From Pisolithus tinctorius (taxonomy: Eukaryota > Basidiomycota > Agaricomycetes > Boletales > Pisolithaceae): a stretch of 64,000 nucleotides of DNA. Below are positions 49,084 to 61,542 of the stretch, in pieces; within the stretch, counting starts at the first letter, position 1, and every line of letters starts with the position of its first letter. A program made the position numbers and the translations under genes. The notes under the pieces are model-generated. The model worked only from the letters and a program-made list of their open reading frames with translations, ran no database searches and had not been told where the DNA came from. The stretch is from assembly GCA_024663395.1 (NCBI GenBank), contig JANFAH010000003.1, positions 3,348,001-3,412,000 of the forward strand. The letters are read 5' to 3'.

Positions 49084-49705
49084 CTAGTCCTCCACTAGTT
49101 CATATCCCACACAGATCACCTCTGAACAGCTCTGACATCCTACGAGGTGCCGCCCGGACTCTAGATCTTGTTCGACCATGCGATATTCGCCACCGCATCT
49201 GCAGTCGTAAAACCATTCGTGCTTTTCATCGTTAAAATCCTGTCCACAAGTGGTGACTTCAGTGAATTCCTCGAGCGAAACAAATTGCGCCGGCCGGGGC
49301 CCTCGCTCATGTGCACCTTCGCGAGTGAGCAAGGTGTCGTACGTTCCACGTGAGGACGGATCGATCAAAGTCCTATATGCCTCCTTTATCAAAGCGATAT
49401 CTACCGACGAATGGTCATCGTTAGATCGCGAAATGGTGTCCGGCACGCCTGCAAGGTTGGGATTGGCTCGCTTGTCCGGATGTAATTGTATGAGGGTGCG
49501 GTGGTACGCATGTTTAATATCGCCTTGCGATGCATCTCGGGAGATGCCAAGTAAAGTGTAGTAGTCCAGTTCGGTAGAGTGAAAAGATGGTAGGGACAGA
49601 CGGGATGGGATCTCGTTACTGATCGAGTTGGACCGTACGACTACCAGTACTGTCGAGGTTATGGCGATAGTCGTCAGGAACCCACAGCGGGTGTGCTTGT
49701 GTCAT
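49084..49705 (-). CDS. DPH4: Diphthamide biosynthesis protein Dph4 (J domain plus CSL zinc finger)
   Basis: A small J-protein that supplies iron or electrons via its CSL zinc finger for diphthamide synthesis on elongation factor 2, and may assist Hsp70. The J domain reads LDYYTLLGISRDASQGDIKHAY, with the HPD motif in LHPDKRANPN and a second half IALIKEAYRTLIDPSSRGTYD. The CSL domain is YDCRCGGEYRMVEQDLESG then GCQSCSEVICVGYEL, giving the four Cys ligands. The J-domain frame has no ATG upstream before a stop. A first exon from ATG 49703-49705 (MTQAHPL) joined by a 68-base intron to NEIPSRLSLPSF keeps frame, and this model was chosen. The family call is firm, the first exon less so. Confidence 0.85.
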
Positions 49706-49894
49706 GGGTCACAGAGTATGCGTTGGTCCACTAATATACATAAGTGCTACACGGGTATGGATTTACACTATCTGTCGTGTCCTGAATGATGGACTGCAGA
49801 AGTCCCGACCCTCACGATGAACGTTAGAATATTGAATATCAAATGACCGTACCTGGTCACCATATGCTTCCTAAGCCAACCTCACTGAGGTACT

Positions 49895-52800
49895 TCAGGC
49901 ACTCGCATCGATATCCACGAGTTCCCTCCCTTCCTCTACCATCTCACCGTTCGCGCATCCCACAGCTTTGACGATCCCTGCTGCTGCTGATCTTATCACA
50001 GTCTCCGTCTTCATACTCTCCAACACAACCACTGCCTGGCCCTTCTCCACCTTGTCGCCTACAGCGACCTTGACCTCGACGACCAAGCTAGGCATCGGCG
50101 CACGCAGAGCCCCTTTGCTTGCAGCTAAAACATCCCCTTCCAAAGACACCAGCCACGATGGCGAAGGAAGAGCAAGGGTAATCTTGGATCCATCTGCGGA
50201 GAAAATATGTAGACGTTCAGCTATGCTGGAAGTCGTGGATGCTGGCGTGAGTTGGGACACAATGGTGGTTCGCCGCGAGAAAGCGGTGAGGGTAGTTGGC
50301 GAGGTTAGCTGCGCAGCAACTGAAGTAAATGTGATGGGACTGCCAGAGGGACTTTGCACCCTAACGTCGAAGTAGCCTGGCGAAGTCTGCCCAACTATAA
50401 TATTTATGTTTGTTCCAGGTGATTCGTCCATCGACAGAGTTATAGTGCGTTGACACACTTCACCGTTGAACCGACGCGCCCCAAGCGATACCCATGGTGA
50501 TTGAGGAGCATTGCTTTTTGTTATGTCACGAAGAGCAACATAAAGGGCAGCTTGGGCCAATACCTCTGGTGATGGTTCATTCACCGGAGGGAACAGTTCT
50601 GCATAGTGTTTCTAGGTCGCGTGAGCGCTCTCCTTGAGTCCAAAACAAGTGACTAGAGTATTATTACCTTGATGAAGCCAGTTTCCACGTCTCCCTTTAT
50701 GAAAGTGTCATTTCCAGCGAGAGTACGCAGGAAGTCGATATTCGTAGAAACCCCGACGACTTTGTACTCCTCCAAACCACGACGAAGTACCCGCAAAGCT
50801 TCCGTTCTATCCCGGCCATGCACGACTAGCTTCGCGATCATCGGATCATAGAAAACACCTATCTGCGCGCCCTGTGTAAAGCCTTGCTCCAGGCGGAGTG
50901 AAGGTGTGACAGCGGAAGACGTGTCCGGCGTGCGCTGAGTAGGTTGTGCCGCCTCTGAAGAGAGAAGAGCTAATGGCGCGGCAAAAGTGTGCGTTGGAGT
51001 TGGCGTAGAGAGGTAGAGGAGAGATCCAGAGTCGGGAAGAAAATCATTACGTGGGTTCTCCGCATATATACGAGCCTCAAATGCATGTCCCACGAGGGGG
51101 ATATCAGATTGACTGAGGGGCAGTGGATTCCCGGCTGCAACCTAGATTTGTGTGCTTGAATAAGATTAAACGAAAAATAAAAGAAAATACTTACCTCCAG
51201 TTGCCATTCTACGAGATCGAGCCCTGTGATCATCTCCGTCACGGGATGCTCCACTTGTAATCGCGTGTTCCTGCCGTCGCCCGTATCAGCTACAGCGTTG
51301 AAATAGTTGACATGACAGACATTTCCATGAAATAGAACTTCTGCGTGTCATTATCAAATATAAACTCTACGGTCCCTGCACCGACGTAGTTCACTGCCCT
51401 CGCGGCCGCGATAGCTTTGTCAGACAAGTCCGCCCGCAATTCAGGAGAAAGACCGGGAGCAGGTGCCTAGCGATCAGTGTCAGTGTCGTTCTCCTCGCAA
51501 TCGAATTACAAATCACCTCCTCGATAATCTTCTGATTGCGTCTTTGCACAGAACAATCTCGCTCCCACAAACTGACTACGCCTCCCATCGTGTCTGCGAA
51601 TACTTGTACTTCCACATGTCTCGGGCGTTCAATGAACTTCTCCACCAGTACGTTCTGGTCTCCAAATGCCTTGAGTGACTCGCGTTTGGCGGATTCGAGA
51701 GCATCCATGAAGTCATTAGGTTGAGACACGACACGCATACCCTTGCCGCCACCTCCATGAACCGCCTTGATCAGAACTGGATATCCTGAACGCACGGGTA
51801 ATGACGTGAGACATCCTGCATTCAGATGCAAAGATGGGAAACTACCGATTTTCTCAGCTTCAGCAAACAGACGTTGCGGATCTTGATCCGTGCCATGATA
51901 ACCCGGAACACAGGGCACACCGGCAGCTAACCCATAAAAACTCAGATCCATCAGGAATATTCCAAAGTGTAGTGGACACACCTAACATGATGTTCTTGGA
52001 CTCGCTAAATGTAGTTTCATAACAGAATCGATGGGTACCCAACCACCGCCTTGCTTTACTTACCTCTTTGATCCCATGGATACTATGGCACTTGAAGGCG
52101 GGCCGATGAAAACGATGCCTTCCTCGGCCAATTGTTCAGCGAACTTGGCATTCTCGCTGAGAAAACCGTAGCTGTTGCGAAAACTTGTGAGAAGTGTTCA
52201 ACTTGAACACGAACTAACCCATTTACCCAGGGTGAACAGCCTATAGTGACTTTGGTAGTATCAAACGAACAGAATTTAGATGTCTGAAGAGGTCGAACTG
52301 ACCTGTGCTCCGCTCTTATGACAAACATCGATGATCTTGTCTATGCGCAACTAGGATAACACTTAACATTGCTTGCTTTTTCCTTCTAAAATTGAGACGT
52401 ACATAGCTCTCTGCGGACGGTGCTGGCCCAATGCAATATGCTTCATCGGCCTCAAGCACATGTAAAGAATTTGCGTCAACTTCGCTGTAGACAGCGACCG
52501 TCTTGATCCCGAGCTTCCTTGCGGTCCGAATGACGCGACAAGCGATTTCACCCCTGTGAATTGGTTACATCTGAGCGACGTACTACAACGCTGCATATTA
52601 AACAGGGAGAGAGTACCTGTTCGCAATAAGAATCTTGTCGAAGTGAGGCCTCCGAATCGAGGACGAGTCATCTGGAAAGTTGACAAGCTCACTGTCACAC
52701 GCCAGACTGGTGGACACCACTGAGCGCAACTCACTACTGTGGACTGTGGTGGCCAATCCTCTTCGGATGGGGGCATTCACCCGACGAACCGATTCTCCAT

Positions 52801-52957
52801 TCTTGATATTGCGAGCAACGCCTGGAACAAGTGCCGCCGTTCCCGGAGAGGCCCTGGGTATACGAAGGACGGCGACGCCGTTAACGAGGGCTCGGGAAGC
52901 AGTCTGAACGGGTATACGACAGAGCGACTGTGTCACGGTGCGATTGGTAGGTATCAT
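49895..52957 (-). CDS. Methylcrotonyl-CoA carboxylase, alpha (biotin) subunit, mitochondrial
   Basis: The biotin-carrying subunit that carboxylates 3-methylcrotonyl-CoA in leucine breakdown in the mitochondrial matrix. An Arg/Ser/Ala-rich presequence starts at [12 protein letters not shown] (ATG 52955-52957). The biotin carboxylase domain has [38 protein letters not shown], the ATP-grasp loop [46 protein letters not shown] and [20 protein letters not shown] linker and the biotinyl domain follow, with [16 protein letters not shown] and the biotin Lys after SM. It ends ELVDIDASA. About eleven exons. The usual biotin site is AMKM or AMKT; here it is SMKT. No beta subunit is in the window. Confidence 0.9.
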
Positions 52958-53319
52958 TGTCCTAGTGAGATGTAGACAAACCAAGGATTCGGAGAACTTG
53001 TCTCGATGATCCGGTTGCGTGGTACATATTCCCAGATGGTTCTCGCCCCTATTGTAAGCCGACAGCCGAGTCGAGTTCCGGGCTCATGTGGGTTCCGGCT
53101 TCAAACTTCAAGACTTACGATTTATCTCACACAACCATCGTGTGGACGAGCATACAGCAAGCTTTTTCAGGCAGAGGTCAGACCGATCGTGAAGAGTTCT
53201 TATGATGTATCACTATCTCATCTCACGCAAGCGCCGCGAGCATCATCACTGGTCGGAGACACAAATCGTGCACATAACATGAGTAGCGCAAAGCATGTCA
53301 TATTGGTTGCGAATGACGC
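52958..53319. other. Intergenic region
   Basis: 362 bases between the start of the carboxylase gene and the stop of ASK1, both minus strand. It should contain the carboxylase promoter. A plus-strand open frame here has no recognisable family. Confidence 0.5.
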
Positions 53320-55578
53320 TCAGTTTCGCCCAAAAGGTGTCGGGCTCTCCTCAACCATACCAACCTTGGAAAGCTGACTCCCAATACCAATGGTATCCTG
53401 AAGCAAGTCCTCCCCCAACATCCTCAGCTCTCCGTGAGACTTCCGACCTTGCTGTCGTTGCGCAGGTGGGACTCCAAACACCGTCTCTTCCTCAACGACA
53501 TCTCCAAGTTCTCCATCTCCATCGACTGAATCGAAGCTATCCTCATCAAATCCGTCTCCTTCTCCTGCATCAACGACGCGTGCAAACGGATGAATAGGTG
53601 CTCCAGCCACCTCTTCCCCGCCATATTCCTCGGCACCAAGCGAGTCGCTGGAACGGTTTGAACTGGAGGAAGCAAAAGAGTCGTCCGGGTCAGCATCCCG
53701 GGCGGAAGCCATGAGGAACGCCGCCGAGGGCCGAGCAGGCTCATCACCAAGAGAATCTGAATCTGAGTCTGAATCAGCGCGGGACTGGGTTCGACTGCCC
53801 AAGCCGATCACGGATTGCTCATCTTCGTGAAGGTGGAAGACGTCTGACGCTTGCTGCTCCGGTGTGTGTATGTCGTGTTGGACGACAGGGGGTGCAAGCA
53901 ACTCTGCTTCAGCATCACGTTGGACGAATGTGCCCGTGCCAGAAGATTCGGAATCCCGTGTCCTTGATTCTGGCACGCTCAGCCCCACACGACGCATCAT
54001 CGTGTCCAGGCTTGTGTCAGTTTCGTTAGTGTCGTTACCAAGTGGATACGCGTGACGGGTGTACCGTGAAAGTGAAGGTGGCGTTGGGATAGTACTCATT
54101 GTGTCATCTTTGACCATAGAGGATCCATATCCATAAGCTTGCGACCTTTCAATAGTCGCCGTACTTCTCGCAGAAGCGAGGTGACCTTGGACATCTCCAA
54201 GTAAGTCCCGCCGAATGCGGTCTGCTGCTTCCTTCATAGGGGTCCTGCCCAGTGTGGGGAGATTGCTTTTGCCTGGGGTACGCCCAGGAGGTAGGAGTCC
54301 AAGGCCAATGCTGGATCGAGGCGCCCTCGCGAATGCCAGTGTCCGCGGGGGGGACATGCCATGCATGAGTTCCATAGAATCGTCGAACGAGTCGTCGAAG
54401 TCCTCATATGGCTTTTTCCCGACTGCTTCGGAGGAGTGCTTCGTAAGAGACGGGATATCAAGAGTTGAAGACGACGTGGATGAGGACGCTGGCAGTTGAG
54501 GTTGAGGTTTGTGTGGAGACCGTTGGTATGCCGGGCGTCTTGGAGACGGTATTGCGGGCTCAGGCCGCGATTCAGGGGCAACGTATGGCTGGAGGTATTT
54601 TGGGATAGCGACTGGTGTCTTTGGTTTTACTTTGAGTGGAGATACATGTGTACCCATGGTTCTGACGCGAGGTGTTGGCATCGCGCTCGATGGATTCTTG
54701 AGTATACCTCGAGGAATTGTTGTGGAAGGTTCTTTGTTCTTCCCCTTGTTGTCCACGTTCTGCTGGACAGTATCCTCTTCCTCATACGCAAAGCTATCCT
54801 GAGTAGAGGTAATGTCTTGACGAGCGGTAGCTTCTTCCTCTTCTTCGCGAGTAAAGCTTTGCAACTCACGATCAAGACGTACAAGTGGTGACTCGAGAGA
54901 CGAACTCCAAGATGGCTGATCGTCTGCAGTTCGGTCCTGAAGATGCACGCCGCGGGCGGGCGTGGACGAGATGGCATTCGCAGGCATAAACGAGCTCTCC
55001 GATACAGTAGCATCGTACGTTTGATTGCCTGGGTTGACACTGTGAGAAGACTGAACACTTGGCCCAGGCCGATTTGGAGTCGATTCCGCATCAGAGTACG
55101 CAGACGAAGAGTTTTCGGCGAGAGATGTCTGCGATTGCGTCTCGTTCGCATGATGGTCGTCCTCGGCCGTTGGTATGTGGATCTGGGCGGCTTGTTCATA
55201 GAAAGACGTCCAGAACTGGGTAGCATTACAGACGTACATCTTAGACCATACTGTGAAAACCAGTTTCACCCACCTTCGCTGCTTCGCGTACGGGCTCCGT
55301 GCTGACAGCATAACGCTTTACGGCTGGCAGAAGCCTATTTGCCAGTATGTTCTGTATCTTGGAGAAATTTGCATCTATATTCTGCGCGTCGACTTGTCAT
55401 TCATTTTCGTGTTTTGAACCTCGGGAGTGCTTACCTCTAGCTTAATGGTTATGAGCTGTTCAATCTGGTCAACCTGATCGTTGACAGGCGCACTCGTGTC
55501 GAGCCCTGGGACGACGATGGACGCAGGGTCCGCTGCTGGTGTCCATCTGGGAGGGTTAGGTGGAATGGGAGTCGTCAT
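53320..55578 (-). CDS. ASK1: DASH complex subunit Ask1
   Basis: A subunit of the DASH/Dam1 ring, which couples kinetochores to microtubules; it is fungus-specific. The conserved Ask1 part is at the N-terminus: MTTPIPPNPPRW, then QVDQIEQLITIKLENIDANF, RLLPAVKRYAVSTEPVREA and FWTSFYEQAAQIHIPT, over three exons joined by introns of 50 to 60 bases. The rest, more than 600 residues in one exon, is disordered, acidic and Ser-rich with many Ser/Thr-Pro sites (STPARGV, PTPRVRTMG, GRTPGKSNLP), as expected of a CDK target. It is far longer than yeast Ask1, near 290 residues. The C-terminus keeps a short conserved-looking stretch (LRMLGEDLLQDTIGIG). The start is the first true ATG at 55576-55578. Confidence 0.85.
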
Positions 55579-55742
55579 GGCTTGTGACGATCGATGATCG
55601 ACAAGGAGTTCTTTATTTACAGACACCGACGTGCTTCTGTTCGTTCGTGTACCCACTACATAGGCCAAGCTCCCAATTATTTTTTGTCTACATACATTTA
55701 CAGTAAATGACTTGTCTTCTATAACTTACATCCACCTCCAAC

Positions 55743-58260
55743 TCAGAACATGCCATCCCGTGGTGGTACTACAACTGGCGGTGGTCGCGCCGCGCTACCC
55801 GGCCTGTTAGTCGACCGAGGCGGTAGAGCTGCCCTCCTAATCGTGGAGACCTCACGTGGAAGCGGTGGTATCACTGTAGGTTCCAATTCGCCAATCGCAG
55901 CAGGGGTTCGTATACGCGACGGGACGGACGGGGTTGATGAACCGATTGTCAATGAAGTCGCGGAAGACGACAGTTGAGATGTCCGGGTGCGGGGGACGGA
56001 CGGTGGAATAATAATGTGCGCTGGGAGCGTGGGAGGTGCGAGGCTCAGTGGTGTCTTCGGAGTTTCCACCAGAAGATCGTCCAGAAGGTAACGGAAGTCA
56101 AGACCAAACTCTTGTAGAAGCTTGAAGTAACAGTCAGGTGTTCAGCACGGAGATACGATGGAAGGAAGCGTACCTTCCGGCTTTGAGTGTGTGCAACTTT
56201 TAACGCCTCGTCAACGGTTTGTTGGTCGGCATCAGAGTTGTAGACTTGCTTCCGGAACAACTCCGCAAATATTTCGATTTGTCCTTTGGCCCAATCAATA
56301 AAGCCTCCAGAAGTGTCAACATCCCCACGTAGAAACTAGCAAAAAAAAGGGACTCACTGCTCGTCATCTCGTGTTCCACGAACCCAGCAAGGAACCAATC
56401 CGCAGTGTGTTTAAGCGCTGTGAAGATGACCACCGCCAGGTCATGCACATATAACCCAATATGTCCTTCAAAAGGTATCGCCCGGATGTATCTTCTGATT
56501 GCCTCGCTTCTAGCAGCCAAAAAGGTCTCCCGGGCTCTTGAGCGGGCGCCGAGTCGCACAAGATGCCCTACAAGTTCTACGCAAGTGGACTTCGTGTTGC
56601 GTGGGCGTGCTAAAGCGTCCAACAACGCGGATGTAAGTGCTGAAATGAGGGGAGCTAGTGAGAGATGAGAACGAGCGGATTCTGCAAGTTTGACAGCGCG
56701 TGACCAATCGCGCAGAGCTATGGCGACGGTAAGGTCGTCGGATAACTCAGACAAAACTCGGGCGTCGTCGTCGCTCTTAGCTTTTGCGGAAAGGTCCTGA
56801 GCAGTGGGTGCATTAGCTGCTCTCGCAAGTTCGGCCATCCAATCTGGTAGAGGGGGCAGCTTTTCTGGGTTGAAAAGTGCCGAACCACGCTATAACAGAT
56901 GTTAAACTTATCGATGCAGCAAAGTACAAAATGAACACACGTCTTCCGCTGTCCATAGGCTCTTTCGGCGTTCGTGCTCACCCTCTCGTTCTTTACGCTT
57001 TCGAACGGCAAGTTCTTCTGCTACATGGCGGAATTGACCAAGAAGGGCCTTCTTATCTGAGGACGCCTCAGTCCTATATACGTGTGTTTCTTTTCCATGT
57101 CGTATTTTGAAGACGTTGGTCATATCTAACAGCACATGACCATCTGCGAAACTGATGTATGAAACATACTCACTAGCTGTGTCTTTGGTATCGAGCACCA
57201 ACATTTCATTCAGAGGCCAACACCTTTCAGCGACAAGCTTCCCTGTTGTTTCGCCTCCACCCATTCCCGACGCGGCGGCGGCGCCTCCGCCCCTCCTTCT
57301 CGCCACCAACACTGCGTCATCCAATACCACGAATCTCACGATATTTACCACCTTGTAGGTCGCTGCGTTCAATTCGAATACCCCATCCATCTCTGAGGTA
57401 ATGTGCCGGCCGGGGGTGGCTGGAGCAAACTTTGCTGAGCCAGATATCTGTGAGTGTAGTGTTTGCATCTGAGAGGCATACAGAATGCGAAGATCAGCGA
57501 CGGATGAACGAGCGGCACGTCTCCGGTCTAAAAGATGCCCATGTTACTGAGACGAAGGTGTGACACGACTGCTTGAATGTTACCTGCTACGGAGGCCGAT
57601 TCCTCGATGTGCAGTAGTGAAGGCATGGATTTCCATTCTTGAAGGCTTTCCTTGAGTTCGAGCATCTCGTTCTCGAGAACACTAATCTCCTTTGATATGA
57701 GAACGAACTCGGCATAGCTAAGTCACCGGTCAGATGGTGCACGATAAAAACGGGGGCAGACACCAACTTTTTGAACACGTTCTTTTGAAGTTCGACGGCC
57801 GTGTCATCCTTGGCTGAGCGCAGTGAAGACTGCAGGGACTTCAGCTCTGCTTCGGTAGAGTTAGCTAGTTTTGCTTTCAAGTCTGAAGCGACGTCAGTAC
57901 GCGAATGATCGTTTATTCCGAGTACTTGCAAGCATCAGGGTCGAAGTTCTGCTTGTCGAGGAGTCTCTGGTCAGCAAGACGAGGGTCCTCCTTTACCTCC
58001 GCAACATCCCGCACAATCTCATCTGGATCCCTCGCGACACCTGGCCTCAGCCCAATAGGAATGGACGGTACAGTAGGAACTGAAACATCTGTTGGAGAGG
58101 ATATCTCTGCGTATTTGAGAGACATCCGTTTCTTGATCTTATCGTCCACGGTTGATTTGCGGGCATTTTGTCTGGTTGAGGGTGACTTTGCTAGTTTCGA
58201 GATGCTCCGTTTGATGGGCTGGCGAGAGTCGGACGGGCGACGCGTTCGCAGTGACTGCAT
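55743..58260 (-). CDS. EXO84: Exocyst complex component Exo84
   Basis: A subunit of the exocyst, which tethers secretory vesicles to the plasma membrane at sites of polarised growth. It starts MQSLRTRRPSDSRQPIKRSI (ATG 58258-58260), a basic Ser-rich region. Then come DPDEIVRDVAEVKEDPRLAD, a coiled coil (ELKSLQSSLRSAKDDTAVELQ, LISKEISVLENEMLELKESL), a PH-like domain (GVFELNAATYKVVNIVRFVV, then VLLDMTNVFKIRHGKETHVY), a Gly/Ala loop within it, and the C-terminal helical bundle (VAIALRDWSRAVKLAESARS, EGHIGLYVHDLAVVIFTALK). A Pro/Ser tail follows, ending PPPVVVPPRDGMF. Block order and length fit fungal Exo84. Seven or so exons. Confidence 0.85.
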
Positions 58261-58707
58261 CCTCGCTGTAGGATGGGTATTGGTGCAGGGAGTGACGAAA
58301 CCGAACCAAGCTGGCTTCCTAGTCGAGACGAGCTGGTTCGCCTGACAGCGGCTGGCAGCCTTTCTGTTCAAGCCTTGACTTGTCCGTTCAACAACGTTGT
58401 TAAGTTGTCCCACCGAGATCGTCCTAGCCGGCAACGACTACGACGACGCTGCACAGGAGCAGAGGCGACGGCTGAACCAGTGAGTGCTACAACATTGGAC
58501 CCGCCCGCTGCATGAACGTGGGTGCGAGGGTGTCCTATTTACGACTCTCTGTACAGTAGGCTGTTCCGGTCGCCATATCCATTCCTTTCAGCAACGCTGC
58601 TACTGGTATCGGATTTCAAATAGGACATCCACCATCATCGGACTTCCGACCCTTCCTTGGACGTCTACCACTGATATTCATCGCCCTCAACACACAGGGT
58701 CCCAGCC
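58261..58707. other. Divergent intergenic region between EXO84 and the chitin synthase activator
   Basis: 447 bases between two divergent starts, both of genes that act in polarised secretion and wall growth. Shared control is possible but not shown. No gene was recognised inside. Confidence 0.5.
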
Positions 58708-60316
58708 ATGTACGGCGCACAAGCGCAATCACGGCCCAACTCATTTTACAACCCCGAGCTTTCTCAGGGAGACCCATCTTATCAACCGCAGCAGCAGTAC
58801 AACAACCATCAGCAGAAAGACTATCTTCCCGATCCACCCCGCCGCCCTCGCCAGACCCGCCCATCTAACTCTCCCGCCCAATACCCCGTAGATACCGCCT
58901 ATGACGATTATGACCCCGACGACGCCCCCGATCTTGCTCAACAGGATACGGAAGACTTCTACGCACCGCAACAGCGCCGTCGTCCTCATTCCGCTGGCGG
59001 GCACTCCCCCCCACCCCATTCCAACGGGCCCCTCCTCGACCACTCTCACCTCCGTCCTGGCAACCAAGCTTCTCTCCTCTCGCACGAGCGAACACTCGAA
59101 CTCTACCGCGCCAATGCCAAGAAAAATCAAAGCCCCGATACTCAGTTCGAATTCGCAGTATTCATGATAGAAGCCTCAAAGTCAGTCCAGATTCCAGCTC
59201 CGACACCAGGAAATGTCGTGGAGATCGAGAAGGCACTGGAGAAGCGCGATAACCTGATCCAGGAGGCAATAGCATTGCTGAAACGCCTAGCTGATCGGGG
59301 TCACGCCGAGTCGCAGTATTTCTTGGCAGACTGCTATGCCAACGGGATCGGGACTTACAAAGGCAGGCAGGACTTTGATCGGGCGTACCCGCTGTTTATT
59401 CTCGCTGCCAAACACGGTCATCCGGATGCTGCGTATCGTGCTGGTACTTGCTGCGAAAACGGGTGGGGATGTAGGCGAGAATCGGCCAAAGCCCTTCAGT
59501 TCTTCCGGAAGGCAAGTGCAGCGCTCCACCCCGGAGCAATGTATCGCCTGGGGATAGCCGAACTGAACGGTGAACTCGGTCTCTCGAAGCGACCACGTGA
59601 AGGCGTCAAGTGGCTGAAACGATCGGCGGAACATGCTACAGCAGAGTTCCCCCATGCTCTGCACGAGCTGTCGCTGCTACACGAGAATGGAATATATAAC
59701 GTTGTCTTTGTCGACACCGAGTATGCGGTTGAGCTACTGGCGCAGGCTGCGGAACTGGGATATGGTCCATCCGCATACCGGTTAGGCGAGTTCTACGAGT
59801 ATGGGAAGCTGGGCTGCCCACAGGACCCAGCGCTCTCTATCCACTATTACGTGAGCCAATTTGTCCGAATACCGTGTCTTCAGGTGGTTGAAATACCTGT
59901 TATGCTGTTAATGCAGAATATTGCTGCTCAACAAAATCATCGAGACGCCTGTTTTGCACTAACGGCATGGTACCTTGTTGGCTCACCAGGGGTACTTCCT
60001 CAGTCTGATACAGAGGCGTTCCTGTGGGCGAAGAGGGCAGCAGACGGGGGACTTGGCAAGGCCCTGTATGCCGTAGGATATTTCCTTGAAGTGGGCATCG
60101 GTACAACCCCCGACCCAGCAGAGTACGTGTCCCTTGCTGGATTGGGTGGCTCCAATTGACATTCCGATCAGATCTTTATCATATTATAAGAAAGCTGCAG
60201 AATTGGGCGATAAACGAGCGCAACAGCGACTTAGAGGACCTCCTGGTAATGGGGCATCAGTGCAACCAACCGACGGTTCAGAAGGGAAGAATAACAAGGA
60301 CTGCATCATAATGTGA
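58708..60316 (+). CDS. Chitin synthase activator, Skt5/Chs4 type, with Sel1 repeats and a CaaX box
   Basis: A peripheral membrane activator that recruits chitin synthase III to growth sites. The first 150 residues are Pro/Gln-rich and disordered. About seven Sel1 repeats follow, such as GHAESQYFLADCYANGIGTY, GHPDAAYRAGTCCENGWG, LHPGAMYRLGIAELNG, GYGPSAYRLGEFYEYGKLG and GLGKALYAVGYFLEVGIG. The C-terminus is KDCIIM, a CaaX prenylation signal, as in yeast Chs4 and its relatives. Two introns were inferred: one at about 59851-59916, which breaks a repeat, is 66 bases long and has no stop in frame, and one at about 60123-60171. Without the second, the last repeat and the CaaX box would be lost. Which of the Skt5-like paralogues this is cannot be told. 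Confidence 0.88.
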
Positions 60317-60837
60317 AAATCCGTTCCCCACACGCAACACCCCCGATGGCAGCGGTTCCCGGCGAACTCCCCATTAATATGGACTACAGTTTTGTTTACT
60401 ATTTTACCTGCCACACTACGCATTGGATTCGGTGGACCTGACTACTTTTCACCACAATACCTACATACTCTCCCTTGATGCCCACGTTCGCTCCTTGCCG
60501 ATGATTAGGCGTCCTGGGCGAAAGGACGTATTTTGATCCGTTACAGATCTTACCCCAACATCATAAATATCCAAACGTACAGCTATCATAGTATATTGTT
60601 GGTTGCTGGGTCACGGTCGACTGGGGAGCAGGCCCACGACCTTTCTCAGTAATCGAGACCCCCTACAGGTTCTTAGAGCAATTCAGGTATTACTCCAAGT
60701 GTTGTTGTGTACAAAGTTAGGTTTGTCAAGTAACGTGGGTTTTTCACTACGGTGCTCCGCCTGGGAAGCGAGGCCTCGAGGATCCAAATCCGGCCGGCAA
60801 GCTATCGATAACGATGGTCTACGTCCATGCTACTTCT
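60317..60837. other. Convergent intergenic region
   Basis: About 520 bases between the stop codons of the chitin synthase activator (+) and the RidA gene (-). It should carry both 3' UTRs. No gene or repeat was recognised. Confidence 0.5.
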
Positions 60838-61542
60838 CTAGTTCCTTAGGCTAGTGACGAAGTTAGATCTAAGTCAAGGTAAAGGTAATGCACGTACCTT
60901 GCGATGCATTCAATCTCGAAGAGGACGTCTTTCGGAAGCCGTGCCACCTCGACCGCGGATCGAGCAGGCTTGTGGTCACCGAAGAACTCAGCATAAATTC
61001 CATTTACGATCACGAAATCATTCATGTTCTTTAAGAATACCTATATAGACCGGAGTCACGTTGGTAGGTAGCCTAAGAGAAAGCTCTTCCGTGAGATACG
61101 CACGGTAGTCTTCATGACACGGCCGACGTCGCTGCCACTAGCCTCCAGGACTGCCTTGAGGTTTGCGAGGGCCTGCGTAGTCTGTTCGACGATCCCGCCG
61201 TCGATGATTTGCATGGTCGAGGGGACGAGGGGGATGCAACCCGAGAGAAAGACGAGGTCCCCAGCCTTAACTGCCTGTGAATATGGACCAATTGCAGCTG
61301 GCGCATCTGCCGCAAACCTCGTTAGAGCAATCGATCCGACGGAGAGGGGAGATAGTCGTACTTTCGGTCGTGACGGGTGTCAAGGAGGAGTGGGTGGTCA
61401 CTGTGGTAGACATTTTCCGTGTAGCTTTTGCGACTGATGTTGATCGAGAAACGTTGAACGGTGTCAGTAATAATCCTCGGCTGGTCAACCTTGGGGTGAT
61501 ATTAATGCCACGGGCGGCCAACTTTGACAGATGCTGGAACAT
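60838..61542 (-). CDS. RidA/YjgF/Mmf1 family imine deaminase, probably mitochondrial
   Basis: RidA proteins hydrolyse reactive enamine/imine intermediates released by PLP enzymes such as threonine dehydratase. Yeast Mmf1 is the mitochondrial form. The family core reads [80 protein letters not shown] and [20 protein letters not shown], including the Arg that binds substrate carboxylate. An Arg/Ser-rich leader ([19 protein letters not shown]) precedes a second Met ([10 protein letters not shown]) that could begin a cytosolic form. An intron of 53 bases links the leader exon to NAPAAIG. The 3' end is open: either a last short exon to 60838 (SLRN) or read-through to 60846. Confidence 0.85.
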
